Assembly (NCBI RefSeq): GCF_009193255.1
Contig: NZ_WACG01000001.1
Span: 744,001-808,000, forward strand
Length of the DNA stretch: 64,000 bases
Source: Arthrobacter koreensis
Lineage (GTDB): Bacteria; Actinomycetota; Actinomycetes; Actinomycetales; Micrococcaceae
Reading direction: 5' to 3'
Part shown: positions 54,701-63,178 of the stretch, one piece after another
Layout of the letters: the number at the start of each line of letters is the position of its first letter
Numbering within the stretch: position 1 is the stretch's first letter
Program-made: the position numbers and the translations under genes
The notes under the pieces: model-generated
Database searches by the model: none
Told to the model about the DNA's origin: nothing
What the model saw: only the letters and a program-made list of their open reading frames with translations

Positions 54701-55201
54701 TTGGACAACGGCACCGAGAACAGCAACACCGGCATGGACGGCACCGCAGAGGAAACCGGCACTGCAGCTTCCCGGCCAAGCGCCCCTGAGCCCGCCACGG
54801 CGCTGGAAGAAGCCATCGTTTCCGGCCAGTCCGGTGCAATCAGCAACCAGGATGTCATCACAGCCATCTGGAATTCTGAACTGCTCAGCGTCGGCCGGCT
54901 GACTGTGGAGGATGACCCGGCAAGCTTCCAGGCGCTGGTGCTTAAGTCCCCAGAGGGCGCGGCTCCTGTCGCTGCAACCTTTACCGATGCTCAGCGGATC
55001 CCGCAGCGGATCCGCGACACTGCTCCGATCATGGTCAAGGCATCCGGCGAGGCTACGCTGCGCAGCATCGCCCCGGGCTACGGCCTGGCCATCAATCCCG
55101 GAAATTCGCTGGGTCTGGAGCTTGGCCCGGAAGGTGTCCAGGCCGTCGTCGCCGCCTTCGGGGGCGTGGCCGGTGAGGAGACGGACTCCTCCGAGGCCTA
55201 G
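54701..55201 (+). CDS. SseB-domain protein
   Basis: A 166-residue protein beginning at TTG 54701, preceded by GAGGAGG; the longer open frame upstream has no site and looks non-coding. After an acidic, Ser/Thr-rich stretch (to about residue 35) comes [48 protein letters not shown], and [24 protein letters not shown], the SseB N-terminal domain pattern. Its function in actinobacteria is unknown. Confidence 0.78.
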   Translation: MDNGTENSNTGMDGTAEETGTAASRPSAPEPATALEEAIVSGQSGAISNQDVITAIWNSELLSVGRLTVEDDPASFQALVLKSPEGAAPVAATFTDAQRIPQRIRDTAPIMVKASGEATLRSIAPGYGLAINPGNSLGLELGPEGVQAVVAAFGGVAGEETDSSEA

Positions 55202-55334
55202 CCCCGGGCAGCCGGCGGAAGCCTCCGTACAGGTTGCCCTTTGGCCAAGACGGCCCCGTTTTCCGGCCCCGGCCTTGCTGTGGGGGTGGCGGCGTCTACT
55301 CTGAGGAAACTCACTACAGATGGAGGGCTGTAAC

Positions 55335-56399
55335 GTGACCTGTTTCCCGGCTTCCCCAACGAACTGCTCAATCGTTCCGCCGTTTCTGCTCTCCCGGATC
55401 GCGGAACGTCCCGACCGGCTCGCTGCTGCCGCCGAGGCTGCCCGGCGTACGCTCATGGAGTTCAGCTCTGTGGCAGAAACCAGGCAGCTCGGCCGCACTG
55501 CGAAGGCGCCGTCGTCCGGCACCGCCTTCAGCCCCAAGCTCCGCCGTACGGTCTACGACGCCATGCAGCGGCAGGAACTGCCCGGCAGGGAGGTGCGCGC
55601 GGAGGGCTCGGCTTCGACCGGGGATCCCGCCGTCGACGAAACCTATGACGGGCTGGGAGCCACCTATGCCCTGTATGAGGACGCTTACGGGCGGTCCTCG
55701 GTGGACGGGGCAGGGCAGCCGCTCCTGGCCACCGTCCACTACGGACGCGACTATGACAATGCGTTCTGGGACGGGGCGCAGATGGTCCTGGGGGATGGGG
55801 ATGGCGAAGTCTTCGAACGGTTCAGCAAATCGCTGACGGTGATCGGCCACGAACTGACTCACGGCGTCATCCAGTACACAGCCAAGCTGGTGTACCAGGA
55901 CCAGGCCGGCGCGCTGAACGAATCGGTAGCGGATGTCTTCGGCAGCCTGGTGGAGCAGAAGCTACTCGGACAAACCGCCGCGGACGCCTCCTGGCTGGTT
56001 GGCGAAGGCCTCTTCACGCCGGAGGTCAGCGGCTCCGCCCTCAGGTCCCTGGCCGCTCCGGGAACGGCGTACGACGACGACGTGCTGGGCAAGGATCCGC
56101 AGCCTGCGGACATGTCCGGTTACATAGAAACCACCTCGGACAACGGCGGCGTGCACCTGAACTCGGGAATCCCGAACCACGCCTTCTATCTCGCCTCCGT
56201 GCGGCTGGGCGGCTATGCCTGGGAACGCGCAGGCCAGATCTGGTACGACACAATCACGGAGCCCAATTTCCCGGCGGACTGCACCTTCCCGGTTTTCGCG
56301 GCTGCCACCATTACGGCCGCTGAAAAGCGCTATGGGGCCGGGAGCGAAGAAAGTTCCGCTGTGCAGGCTGCATGGCAAGAGGTTAATGTCATGGTATGA
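55335..56399 (+). CDS. M4 family metallopeptidase, protealysin-like
   Basis: A 354-residue zinc protease of the thermolysin family. HELTH (His172, Glu173, His176) and the third ligand Glu196 in NESVAD have the thermolysin spacing. FVVGR-like and [12 protein letters not shown] belong to the catalytic fold; [13 protein letters not shown] holds the C-terminal His. There is no signal peptide. The start [12 protein letters not shown] resembles the short propeptide of protealysin-like enzymes. The start is GTG 55335, with GGAGGG seven bases upstream. The stop overlaps the downstream inhibitor gene. Confidence 0.88.
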   Translation: MTCFPASPTNCSIVPPFLLSRIAERPDRLAAAAEAARRTLMEFSSVAETRQLGRTAKAPSSGTAFSPKLRRTVYDAMQRQELPGREVRAEGSASTGDPAVDETYDGLGATYALYEDAYGRSSVDGAGQPLLATVHYGRDYDNAFWDGAQMVLGDGDGEVFERFSKSLTVIGHELTHGVIQYTAKLVYQDQAGALNESVADVFGSLVEQKLLGQTAADASWLVGEGLFTPEVSGSALRSLAAPGTAYDDDVLGKDPQPADMSGYIETTSDNGGVHLNSGIPNHAFYLASVRLGGYAWERAGQIWYDTITEPNFPADCTFPVFAAATITAAEKRYGAGSEESSAVQAAWQEVNVMV

Positions 56400-56659
56400 G
56401 ACTGGTTGTGGTGCGTACCGGAGGCATCGCTGGAATGCGGCGCACCTGGAGCAGCGAGGTGAGTTCCGAGGAGGCTGAGCAACGCTGGCTTCCCCTGCTC
56501 CAGGAGCCGCCCGAGGAACCTGCCGGCGGTCAGGACCGATTCACGTATGAGATCAGGGTTGGCCAGCAGGCCGTCACCATTCCCGAGACGTCCCTCACCG
56601 GGCAGTGGCGGGAACTGGTGGAGCGTGCTCGGGACGGCGGAGAGGCCCGCCGGGCCTAG
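56396..56659 (+). CDS. Probable protealysin inhibitor (emfourin-like)
   Basis: An 87-residue cytoplasmic protein overlapping the protease stop (ATGA). [50 protein letters not shown] resembles emfourin, the inhibitor encoded beside protealysins in Serratia. Pairing with the M4 gene is the strongest evidence. It probably keeps the leaderless protease inactive inside the cell. Confidence 0.72.
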   Translation: MRLVVVRTGGIAGMRRTWSSEVSSEEAEQRWLPLLQEPPEEPAGGQDRFTYEIRVGQQAVTIPETSLTGQWRELVERARDGGEARRA

Positions 56660-56727
56660 GATTGCCCGCCGCCGGTGGCCTCCCGGGACACCGCAAACAG
56701 CTTTGTGCTGCTGATGCGAAAGGCATG

Positions 56728-56733
56728 TAAAGT
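56728..56733 (+). promoter_or_regulatory. Possible -10 for tRNA-Gly
   Basis: TAAAGT 32 bases before the tRNA, with TTGTGC 19 bases further up. Spacing is slightly long; low confidence. Confidence 0.35.
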
Positions 56734-56765
56734 GGTTTCCTGTGCCGGTGCTTGTCCGGCGCCGT

Positions 56766-56839
56766 GCGGGCGTAGCTCAATGGTAGAGCGCTAGCTTCCC
56801 AAGCTCGATACGCGGGTTCGATTCCCGTCGCCCGCTCCA
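56766..56839 (+). tRNA. tRNA-Gly (anticodon CCC)
   Basis: A 74-base cloverleaf with encoded CCA: acceptor GCGGGCG/CGCCCGC, D stem GCTC/GAGC, anticodon loop TTCCCAA (CCC, decoding GGG) and T loop TTCGATT. The anticodon stem CTAGC/GCTCG has one T-C mismatch. Open frames on the opposite strand are shadows. Confidence 0.96.
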
Positions 56840-56850
56840 CCACAGGGAGA

Positions 56851-56885
56851 AAAGGCACCTCCGGCCCCAGGCCGGAGGTGCCTTT
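56851..56885 (+). terminator. Terminator after tRNA-Gly
   Basis: AAAGGCACCTCCGGC and its exact complement at 56871-56885 around CCCAG, followed by CTTTG. It lies 11 bases after the tRNA. Confidence 0.85.
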
Positions 56886-56932
56886 CTTTGCCGGATGGCA
56901 GACCACGTGCCGGGCGTACACTTGAACACGCT

Positions 56933-57352
56933 ATGAACCGCAAAATGTTTAAGTCCAAGATCCACCGTGCCACCGTCACCCATTCCAACCTCCACTACGT
57001 AGGCTCCGTGACCGTGGACGAGGACCTGCTCGACGCAGCAGACATCCTTCCCGGTGAGCTGGTCTCGATAGTTGACGTGGACAACGGATCCCGGCTTGAA
57101 ACCTACACAATCGCCGGCGAGCGCGGGTCCGGCGTTATCGGCATTAACGGCGCGGCCGCGCATCTGGTCAACATCGGGGACAAGGTCATCCTGATTACCT
57201 ATGCGGACATGAGCACCGAAGAGGCGCGTGCCTATGTTCCCGCCGTCGTCCATGTGGACGGCAGCAACCGCATTATCGAACTCGGCACCGATCCAGCCGA
57301 GGCGGTCACCCCGGGCACACAGCGCCCGCCGTTCGCAGCTTCCCGGCACTGA
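56933..57352 (+). CDS. panD: Aspartate 1-decarboxylase
   Basis: PanD makes beta-alanine for pantothenate. The 139-residue proenzyme contains [26 protein letters not shown] with the self-cleavage site Gly24-Ser25, which yields the pyruvoyl group. [18 protein letters not shown] is the conserved C-terminal block. An ATG four codons downstream is an alternative start. No panB or panC is in the window. Confidence 0.95.
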   Translation: MNRKMFKSKIHRATVTHSNLHYVGSVTVDEDLLDAADILPGELVSIVDVDNGSRLETYTIAGERGSGVIGINGAAAHLVNIGDKVILITYADMSTEEARAYVPAVVHVDGSNRIIELGTDPAEAVTPGTQRPPFAASRH

Positions 57353-57593
57353 CCTACGGGTCCGCCACTTGGATTCCGGCGCCGGAGGAGGCGCCTGCAC
57401 GCCTCCTTCTACCCTCAGCGGACACGGTTAGATAACAGTTCGCTCCCCTGCCACCTGAGCTTTCACGGGTTTGCCCGCGGAACTGTGGCGTAATGCACCT
57501 TGTTGGGCATATGGTCGATCGAAAGGTTGCTGAGCTTCCTTTCGCGGAACATCACTGAAGTCCGTGCCTACGACGAGGTGGAGGCATATACCC
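57353..57593. other. Intergenic region before the sugar ABC operon
   Basis: About 240 bases without a gene. At 57520-57544 lies the inverted repeat CGAAAGG-N11-CCTTTCG, a candidate operator for the transporter operon. No regulator gene is adjacent, and no clear -35/-10 pair was found. Confidence 0.4.
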
Positions 57594-58916
57594 ATGCCAC
57601 AAGGTGCAAAACATCACGGCAGACACCGGATAAGGAAGTCTGCAGCTGCGGGGTTCGCCCTCGCCGTCGGCGCCACCCTGCTGGCGGGCTGCAGTTCGGA
57701 TTCCGGTTCCACGCCTACCCTGACGTGGTACATCAACCCGGATGACGGCGGACAGGCCGAACTGGCGAAGCGCTGCACTGACGCTTCGAACGGGGAGTAC
57801 ACCATCGAGACTTCCCTGCTTCCCAACGATGCCCCGTCGCAGCGGGAGCAGCTGGCGCGGCGGCTCGCCGCCGGTGACACCAGCATGGACATCATGAGCC
57901 TGGATCCGCCCAACGTGCCTGAATACGCGGAACCGGGCTATCTGGCTCCCATTCCCGATGATGTGCGCGAACGTACCACCGCCAACGTTCTTGAGGGCGC
58001 CCTTGCGGGCGCCACCTGGAAGGACGAGGTTGTCGCCGTACCGTTCTGGGCAAACACCCAGATCCTCTGGTACCGCAAGTCCGTAGCCGAGGCAGCGGGA
58101 CTGGACATGAGCCAGCCCGTCACCTGGGACCAGCTGATGGAAGCCGTAGCCAGCCAGGACAAGTACCTGAGCGTGCAGGGTGCCCGGGCCGAGTCGATGA
58201 CCGTCTGGGTGAATGCCCTGATCGAATCCGGTGGCGGGCAGATCGTGGAGAACCCGGACGCTTCCGCCGACGAGATCCGGCTGGGCATCGATTCCGATGC
58301 CGGCAAGAAGGCTGCGGAGATCGTCTCGAAGATTGGCAAGGACGGACTCGGCGGCCCGGGCCTGCCCACCCAGACCGAGAACTTCTCAATGATCCAGTTC
58401 CAGGGTGACAAGGGCGCCTTCATGGTCAACTACCCCTTCGTCTGGCCCGCCACCAATGCGGCCGTCGAGGAAGGGTCCCTGCCCGCTTCCCTGATCGACG
58501 ACATTGGGTGGGCCCTCTACCCGCAGGTCAACGAGGGAGAGGAAACCGCTCCCCCGCTGGGCGGCATCAACCTGGGCGTCGGTTCCAAGAGCAAGCACCC
58601 GGACCTGGCGTACAAGGCAATCGAGTGCATCGTCAGCCCCGAAAACCAGGCCTACTACTTCGCATCGAACGGTAACCCGCCGTCCAACCCGGACGCCTAC
58701 AACGATCCGGAAGTCGTTGACACCTTCCCCATGGCCGGAACCATCCGTGAATCGCTGGACCTGGCAAAACCCCGCCCGCAGACTCCGTACTACAACGAAA
58801 TCTCCACCGGCATCCAGCAGACCTGGACGCCGCCGCAGGACGTCAATCCGGACACCACACCGGGAACCAGCCAGCAGTTCATTCTTGAGGTCCTAAAGGG
58901 AGAGAGGCTGCTATGA
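57594..58916 (+). CDS. ABC importer solute-binding lipoprotein (LpqY-like)
   Basis: A 440-residue binding protein with a basic start, a hydrophobic core and lipobox LLAGC, so it is anchored outside the membrane. The fold is of the maltose/trehalose type: LTWYINPDDGG, DIMSLDPPNVPEYAEPGYLAPI, WANTQILWYRKSV, and a C-terminal block TPYYNEISTGIQQTW. These features resemble LpqY, the trehalose receptor of mycobacteria, but the ligand cannot be fixed from sequence alone. GGAGG nine bases upstream sets the start. It overlaps the first permease. Confidence 0.88.
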   Translation: MPQGAKHHGRHRIRKSAAAGFALAVGATLLAGCSSDSGSTPTLTWYINPDDGGQAELAKRCTDASNGEYTIETSLLPNDAPSQREQLARRLAAGDTSMDIMSLDPPNVPEYAEPGYLAPIPDDVRERTTANVLEGALAGATWKDEVVAVPFWANTQILWYRKSVAEAAGLDMSQPVTWDQLMEAVASQDKYLSVQGARAESMTVWVNALIESGGGQIVENPDASADEIRLGIDSDAGKKAAEIVSKIGKDGLGGPGLPTQTENFSMIQFQGDKGAFMVNYPFVWPATNAAVEEGSLPASLIDDIGWALYPQVNEGEETAPPLGGINLGVGSKSKHPDLAYKAIECIVSPENQAYYFASNGNPPSNPDAYNDPEVVDTFPMAGTIRESLDLAKPRPQTPYYNEISTGIQQTWTPPQDVNPDTTPGTSQQFILEVLKGERLL

Positions 58917-59875
58917 GTACGTCAGTGGAAACACGTGCCGCCGCCGGCGGCAGCCCCAAAGGGCGCAAACCCGGGCTGAGCGACAGGGCCAGGGCTGAAC
59001 GGCGGCTTGGATTCTGGCTTGCCGGCCCCGCGTTCATCATCATGCTGGCCGTGACTGCCTACCCGATCCTGCTGGCTCTGTGGGACTCCCTCTTCAAGTA
59101 CCGCCTCACAGCGCCGGATGACAGGCAGTTCGTCTTCCTGAGCAACTACGCCACCATCCTCACGGACGAAGTGTTCTGGCGGGACCTGCTGGTGACCGTG
59201 CTCATCACGGTGGTCACCGTGATCATCGAGCTGATCCTCGGGTTCGCCCTGGCCATGGTCATGAACAGCGCGCTGAAAGCCGTCCGCGGCTGGCTGCGGA
59301 CGGCCATCCTGGTGCCCTACGGCATCATCACCGTGGTGTCGGCCTTCGCCTGGTTCTACGCCTTCGACATCAACTCCGGGTACGTGAACCACTGGTTCAG
59401 CTGGGTTCCGGGCATCAGCACGGACCTGAACTGGTTCGCGGACTTCGGCACCGCCATCACCGTGATCATGGCTTCGGAGATTTGGAAGACGACGCCGTTC
59501 ATCTCGCTGCTCCTGCTGGCCGGACTTGCCCAGGTTCCGGGGGAACTGACGGAAGCGGCGGAAGTCGACGGCGCCACCTGGTGGCAGCGCTTCACGCGGG
59601 TGATCGTGCCGAACATGAAGGCCGCCATCATGGTGGCAGTCCTGTTCCGCGCATTGGACGCTTTCCGCATCTTCGACAACGTTTACATCATGACCAAGGG
59701 AGCGTACGGCACTGAGACGCTGTCCCTCCTGGCCTACCGCACATCCATTACCCGGTTGGAGATCGGCATGGGTTCGGCGGTTTCCGTCCTGCTGTTCCTC
59801 TGCGTCATCCTGATTTGCTTCATCGCAATCAAACTCTTCAAGGTGGACCTGACCGGCGCACGAGGGGGCAACTAA
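58913..59875 (+). CDS. Carbohydrate ABC importer permease 1 (SugA/MalF-like)
   Basis: A 320-residue permease with six helices after an N-terminal cytoplasmic stretch, and the EAA loop EAAEVDGATWWQRFTRVIVP near residue 220. It pairs with the second permease and the ATPase. The stop is immediately followed by permease 2. Confidence 0.92.
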   Translation: MSTSVETRAAAGGSPKGRKPGLSDRARAERRLGFWLAGPAFIIMLAVTAYPILLALWDSLFKYRLTAPDDRQFVFLSNYATILTDEVFWRDLLVTVLITVVTVIIELILGFALAMVMNSALKAVRGWLRTAILVPYGIITVVSAFAWFYAFDINSGYVNHWFSWVPGISTDLNWFADFGTAITVIMASEIWKTTPFISLLLLAGLAQVPGELTEAAEVDGATWWQRFTRVIVPNMKAAIMVAVLFRALDAFRIFDNVYIMTKGAYGTETLSLLAYRTSITRLEIGMGSAVSVLLFLCVILICFIAIKLFKVDLTGARGGN

Positions 59876-60718
59876 ATGGAATCGTCACCGATACGCAGGC
59901 GCATCACCTGGACCATCATTTCCATCCTGGTGATCGTCTACGCACTGTTCCCCGTCGCATCCATCTTCGCGACGTCGTTCAAGCTCCCCAGCGATCTCAC
60001 CTCCGGCACGTTCCTGCCGACCACCTGGTCCACGGTGAACTACGAACAGATCCTGGTTGGAGACGCCCAGGAACTGTTCCTCTCCGCGCTGCGGAACTCG
60101 ATCGGCATTTCGCTGATCGCCACGTTCATCGCCGTCGTGCTGGCCACACTCTGTGCCTACGCCATTGCCCGGCTGGACTTCCCCGGCAAGAAGCTCGTGC
60201 TGACCACCGCACTCGGCGTCTCGATCTTCCCGGTCATCTCGATCGTGACCCCGCTGTTCAACCTCTGGCGGAACATTGGCCTCTATGACACATGGCTCGG
60301 GTTGATCATCCCCTACCTCTCCCTCACCCTGCCCATCTCCATCTGGACCCTGGCTGCGTTCTTCCGCCAGATTCCCTGGGAGCTGGAGCAGGCAGCGCAG
60401 GTCGACGGCGCCACCACCTGGCAGGCGTTCCGGAAGGCGATCGTTCCGCTCGCCGCCCCCGGCGTCTTTACGACGGCAATCATCGCGTTCTTCATTGCCT
60501 GGAATGACTTCGTGTACGGGATTTCGCTTACTTCAACCTCAGCTGCACGGCCGGTGCCTGCGGCTCTGGCCTTCTTCACCGGCGCTTCCCAGTTCGAAGC
60601 GCCAACCGGAGCAATTTCCGCAGCCGCGATCATTGTGACCATCCCGGTCGTTGTGCTTGTACTGCTGTTCCAGCGACAGATCGTTTCCGGACTAACCCAG
60701 GGCGCCGTCAAGGGCTAG
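59876..60718 (+). CDS. Carbohydrate ABC importer permease 2 (SugB/MalG-like)
   Basis: A 280-residue, six-helix permease with EAA loop EQAAQVDGATTWQAFRKAIVP near residue 172. It starts directly after permease 1 and precedes the ATPase by about 36 bases. Confidence 0.92.
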   Translation: MESSPIRRRITWTIISILVIVYALFPVASIFATSFKLPSDLTSGTFLPTTWSTVNYEQILVGDAQELFLSALRNSIGISLIATFIAVVLATLCAYAIARLDFPGKKLVLTTALGVSIFPVISIVTPLFNLWRNIGLYDTWLGLIIPYLSLTLPISIWTLAAFFRQIPWELEQAAQVDGATTWQAFRKAIVPLAAPGVFTTAIIAFFIAWNDFVYGISLTSTSAARPVPAALAFFTGASQFEAPTGAISAAAIIVTIPVVVLVLLFQRQIVSGLTQGAVKG

Positions 60719-60754
60719 CCCCAGACGCACGGTACTAGAAAAGGAGCCATGAGC

Positions 60755-62032
60755 ATGGCATCTATTACGCTCAACCATCTCGTCAAGAAGTACGGGGACG
60801 GCTTCCCGGCTGTCAACGACATCAGCCTGGACATTGCCGACGGTGAGTTCATCATCCTGGTGGGCCCCTCCGGCTGCGGCAAGTCGACCCTGCTTCGGAT
60901 GATCGTGGGCCTGGAGGACATCACCTCCGGTGACCTGCTGATCAACGGGGAGCGCGTCAATGACAAGGCTCCGCGTGACCGGAACCTTGCCATGGTGTTC
61001 CAGAACTATGCCCTGTACCCGCACCTCACGGTGTTCGAGAACATCGCGTTCCCCCTCCGGCTGAACAAGGGGAAGTACAGCGATGAGGAAGTGAAGAGGC
61101 TGGTCAACGACGCAGCCGCCACCCTCGAGCTGACCGAGCACCTGGACCGCAAGCCCGCCAACCTCTCCGGCGGGCAGCGGCAGCGTGTGGCCATGGGCCG
61201 CGCGATCGTCCGCCAGGCAGACGCGTTCCTGTTCGATGAACCGTTGTCCAACCTGGATGCCAAGCTCCGCGGGCAGATGCGTTCGGAGATCTCGCAGATG
61301 CAGCGCCGCCTGGGCGTCACCAGCATCTACGTCACCCACGACCAGACCGAAGCCATGACCCTGGGTGACCGGGTGGCCGTGCTGAAAAAGGGAATCCTGC
61401 AGCAGGTAGCTTCGCCGCGGGAACTCTACGAGCAGCCGGTCAACCTGTTCGTTGCCGGCTTCATCGGATCGCCGTCGATGAACTTCCTTCCGGCCACCAT
61501 CAAGGAGGGCAACGTCCTTGAAACTGCCGTGGGAGACATCCGGATCCCCGAAGACAAGGCCGCCAAGGCCGCGGGCAAGAAGGTAGTCCTGGTGGGTATC
61601 CGGCCGGAATTCTTCGAGGACGCGTCCCTTGTTGAGGGGGACAAGAAGGCCCACGGATCCACCTTTACCGCGCCGATCACCCATACCGAGTGGCTGGGCA
61701 ACGAACAGTACGGCTACATCCATTTCGACCCGACACCGGAAGTCCGCGAGCTGCTGGACAACCTGGCCCGGGACATGGACGCTGACGAGCTCCGTCCGCA
61801 GATTGTGGTGACGCTCGACGCCGCCAGCCGGGTACGCGGCGGACGCGAGGCAGAGCTCTGGCTGGACACCCGGAAGATCCATATCTTCGATCCGGAGACC
61901 GGTGAGAACCTGACCCGCGACCCCGAGGCGGGGGCGGAACTCACCGAGGAAGCCAACGAGCGTCGGGCCGAAGAGATCGCCATGGCACGCGAGGATGTTC
62001 GGGAAGCGGCAGGTACCGCCGCAGACTCCTAG
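60755..62032 (+). CDS. Sugar ABC importer ATPase (SugC/UgpC/MsmK-like)
   Basis: A 425-residue ATPase with Walker A GPSGCGKST, signature LSGGQRQRVAMGRA, Walker B-region DEPLSNLDAKLR, and a C-terminal TOBE-like regulatory domain (IRPEFFEDASLVEG, THTEWLGNEQYGYI). AAGGAG lies eight bases before ATG 60755; an ATG at 60749 is too close. It is the last gene of the importer operon. Confidence 0.93.
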   Translation: MASITLNHLVKKYGDGFPAVNDISLDIADGEFIILVGPSGCGKSTLLRMIVGLEDITSGDLLINGERVNDKAPRDRNLAMVFQNYALYPHLTVFENIAFPLRLNKGKYSDEEVKRLVNDAAATLELTEHLDRKPANLSGGQRQRVAMGRAIVRQADAFLFDEPLSNLDAKLRGQMRSEISQMQRRLGVTSIYVTHDQTEAMTLGDRVAVLKKGILQQVASPRELYEQPVNLFVAGFIGSPSMNFLPATIKEGNVLETAVGDIRIPEDKAAKAAGKKVVLVGIRPEFFEDASLVEGDKKAHGSTFTAPITHTEWLGNEQYGYIHFDPTPEVRELLDNLARDMDADELRPQIVVTLDAASRVRGGREAELWLDTRKIHIFDPETGENLTRDPEAGAELTEEANERRAEEIAMAREDVREAAGTAADS

Positions 62033-62102
62033 CCGTCCCGCAGCCGGCCGGAGGAACCGCAGCACGCGGGCCCTCCGGTCGGCTGCGCACGGAAACGGCA
62101 GG

Positions 62103-62108
62103 TAACGT
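62103..62108 (+). promoter_or_regulatory. -10 box, leaderless spacing
   Basis: TAACGT, six bases, then GTG 62115. Confidence 0.5.
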
Positions 62109-62114
62109 AAGAGC

Positions 62115-63098
62115 GTGCAGGCATCATCACCGGTAATCAAGGCAGTCACTATCTGGCTCACTGCCCTCATGCTCTCCATCGCGGCCGCCGTCGTCGTGAT
62201 CTGGCTCGTGAACGCCAAGGTCTACGGGCCGGCAAAGCAGGTGGAGAACTACTTCCAGGCGCTCCAGGACGGAGACGGCGCTCTGGCCCTTGGAATCCTC
62301 AACGCGGAGGTGCCGGAGGCAAACGCTGCCCTGCTGGACGCGGACGCACTGCGTGCCTCCACTGCAGGCCTTGAGGTGCTCGGCATGGAGGAGGTCTCCA
62401 CGTCCATGGACGGGCGCACCAACGTGGTGGTGAACTACCGGCTTGACGGAGCCGAGCAGCAGTCCACCTTCGAGCTGGAGCAGACCGGCACCCGGTGGAT
62501 GTTCTTCGACGAGTGGTCTTTCCGGCCGCAGGACCTGCCCACCGTGCGCGTCAACGCGCCCAACCAAAACGAGGCGCAGCTGAACGGAGCCCGGGTCCTG
62601 CTGCCCGAGGGCAGCAACACCTTCGCCGCGTTCTACCCCTCGCGGGTGGCGGCCTCCTACACCAGCGGGTACTTCGAGGCACCGGAGCAGTCCGCTGTCC
62701 TGGCCGGGCCGGGCGACTCAGTGGACCTGACGCTGCGCAGCCAGGCTACCGAGGAACTGGTCAAGACGGTTGATGCCCGGGTGCGCGAGTTCCTGGACAA
62801 CTGCGCCGGCGAGCAGAACCGCCTGGCACCTCCGGGCTGCCCGTTCTACCACCTCACGGACAACCGCGTGGAGCCCCCCATCACCTGGGAGATCCTGGAG
62901 TACCCCACGGTGGAGATTTCTCCGGCTGACGGCCACTGGGTACTGGCCCCGCTGCAGGGCAAGGCCCGCGTGAGCGCCACCCAGACCGATCTCTTCTCGG
63001 GCGCGCAGAGCCCGCTCATTGAGGAGAAGGACTTCACCTTCGGCGCCCGGCTCTCCGTGACCGACGCCGGAGTGTCGCTGACCGCCGTCATCGACTAG
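62115..63098 (+). CDS. Membrane-anchored protein of unknown function
   Basis: A 327-residue protein with one helix at about residues 11-32 (VTIWLTALMLSIAAAVVVIWLV) and the rest outside. The first outer segment (YGPAKQVENYFQALQDGDGALALGIL) has an NTF2-like/DUF4878 look and is followed by a beta-rich domain with two Cys (EFLDNCAGEQNRLAPPGCPFYHL). No family was recognised firmly. It begins with GTG and a leaderless -10 box, and ends just before repeat copy 3. Confidence 0.7.
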   Translation: MQASSPVIKAVTIWLTALMLSIAAAVVVIWLVNAKVYGPAKQVENYFQALQDGDGALALGILNAEVPEANAALLDADALRASTAGLEVLGMEEVSTSMDGRTNVVVNYRLDGAEQQSTFELEQTGTRWMFFDEWSFRPQDLPTVRVNAPNQNEAQLNGARVLLPEGSNTFAAFYPSRVAASYTSGYFEAPEQSAVLAGPGDSVDLTLRSQATEELVKTVDARVREFLDNCAGEQNRLAPPGCPFYHLTDNRVEPPITWEILEYPTVEISPADGHWVLAPLQGKARVSATQTDLFSGAQSPLIEEKDFTFGARLSVTDAGVSLTAVID

Positions 63099-63115
63099 CT
63101 CCCCCCACACACAAA

Positions 63116-63171
63116 CGAGATAACAGAAACTGCCCGTATCCGGCCGGATACGGGCAGTTTCTGTTATCTCG
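63116..63171. repeat. Palindromic intergenic repeat, copy 3 (convergent gene junction)
   Basis: Perfect arms of 26 bases (63116-63141, 63146-63171) with GGCC between them. Shared core ACAGAAACTGCCCGTAT. The arm reads GATAAC where copy 1 reads GATGAC, with the matching change on the other arm. It lies between the unknown membrane protein and the leftward NHL-repeat gene. Confidence 0.87.
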
Positions 63172-63178
63172 ATGGTGG

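Noticed and set aside
53693-55537. Tryptophan dioxygenase with a 330-residue N-terminal extension
   Set aside because: The upstream part is shadow sequence antisense to the SseB and protease genes. GGAG before ATG 54544 and the normal family length favour the short form.
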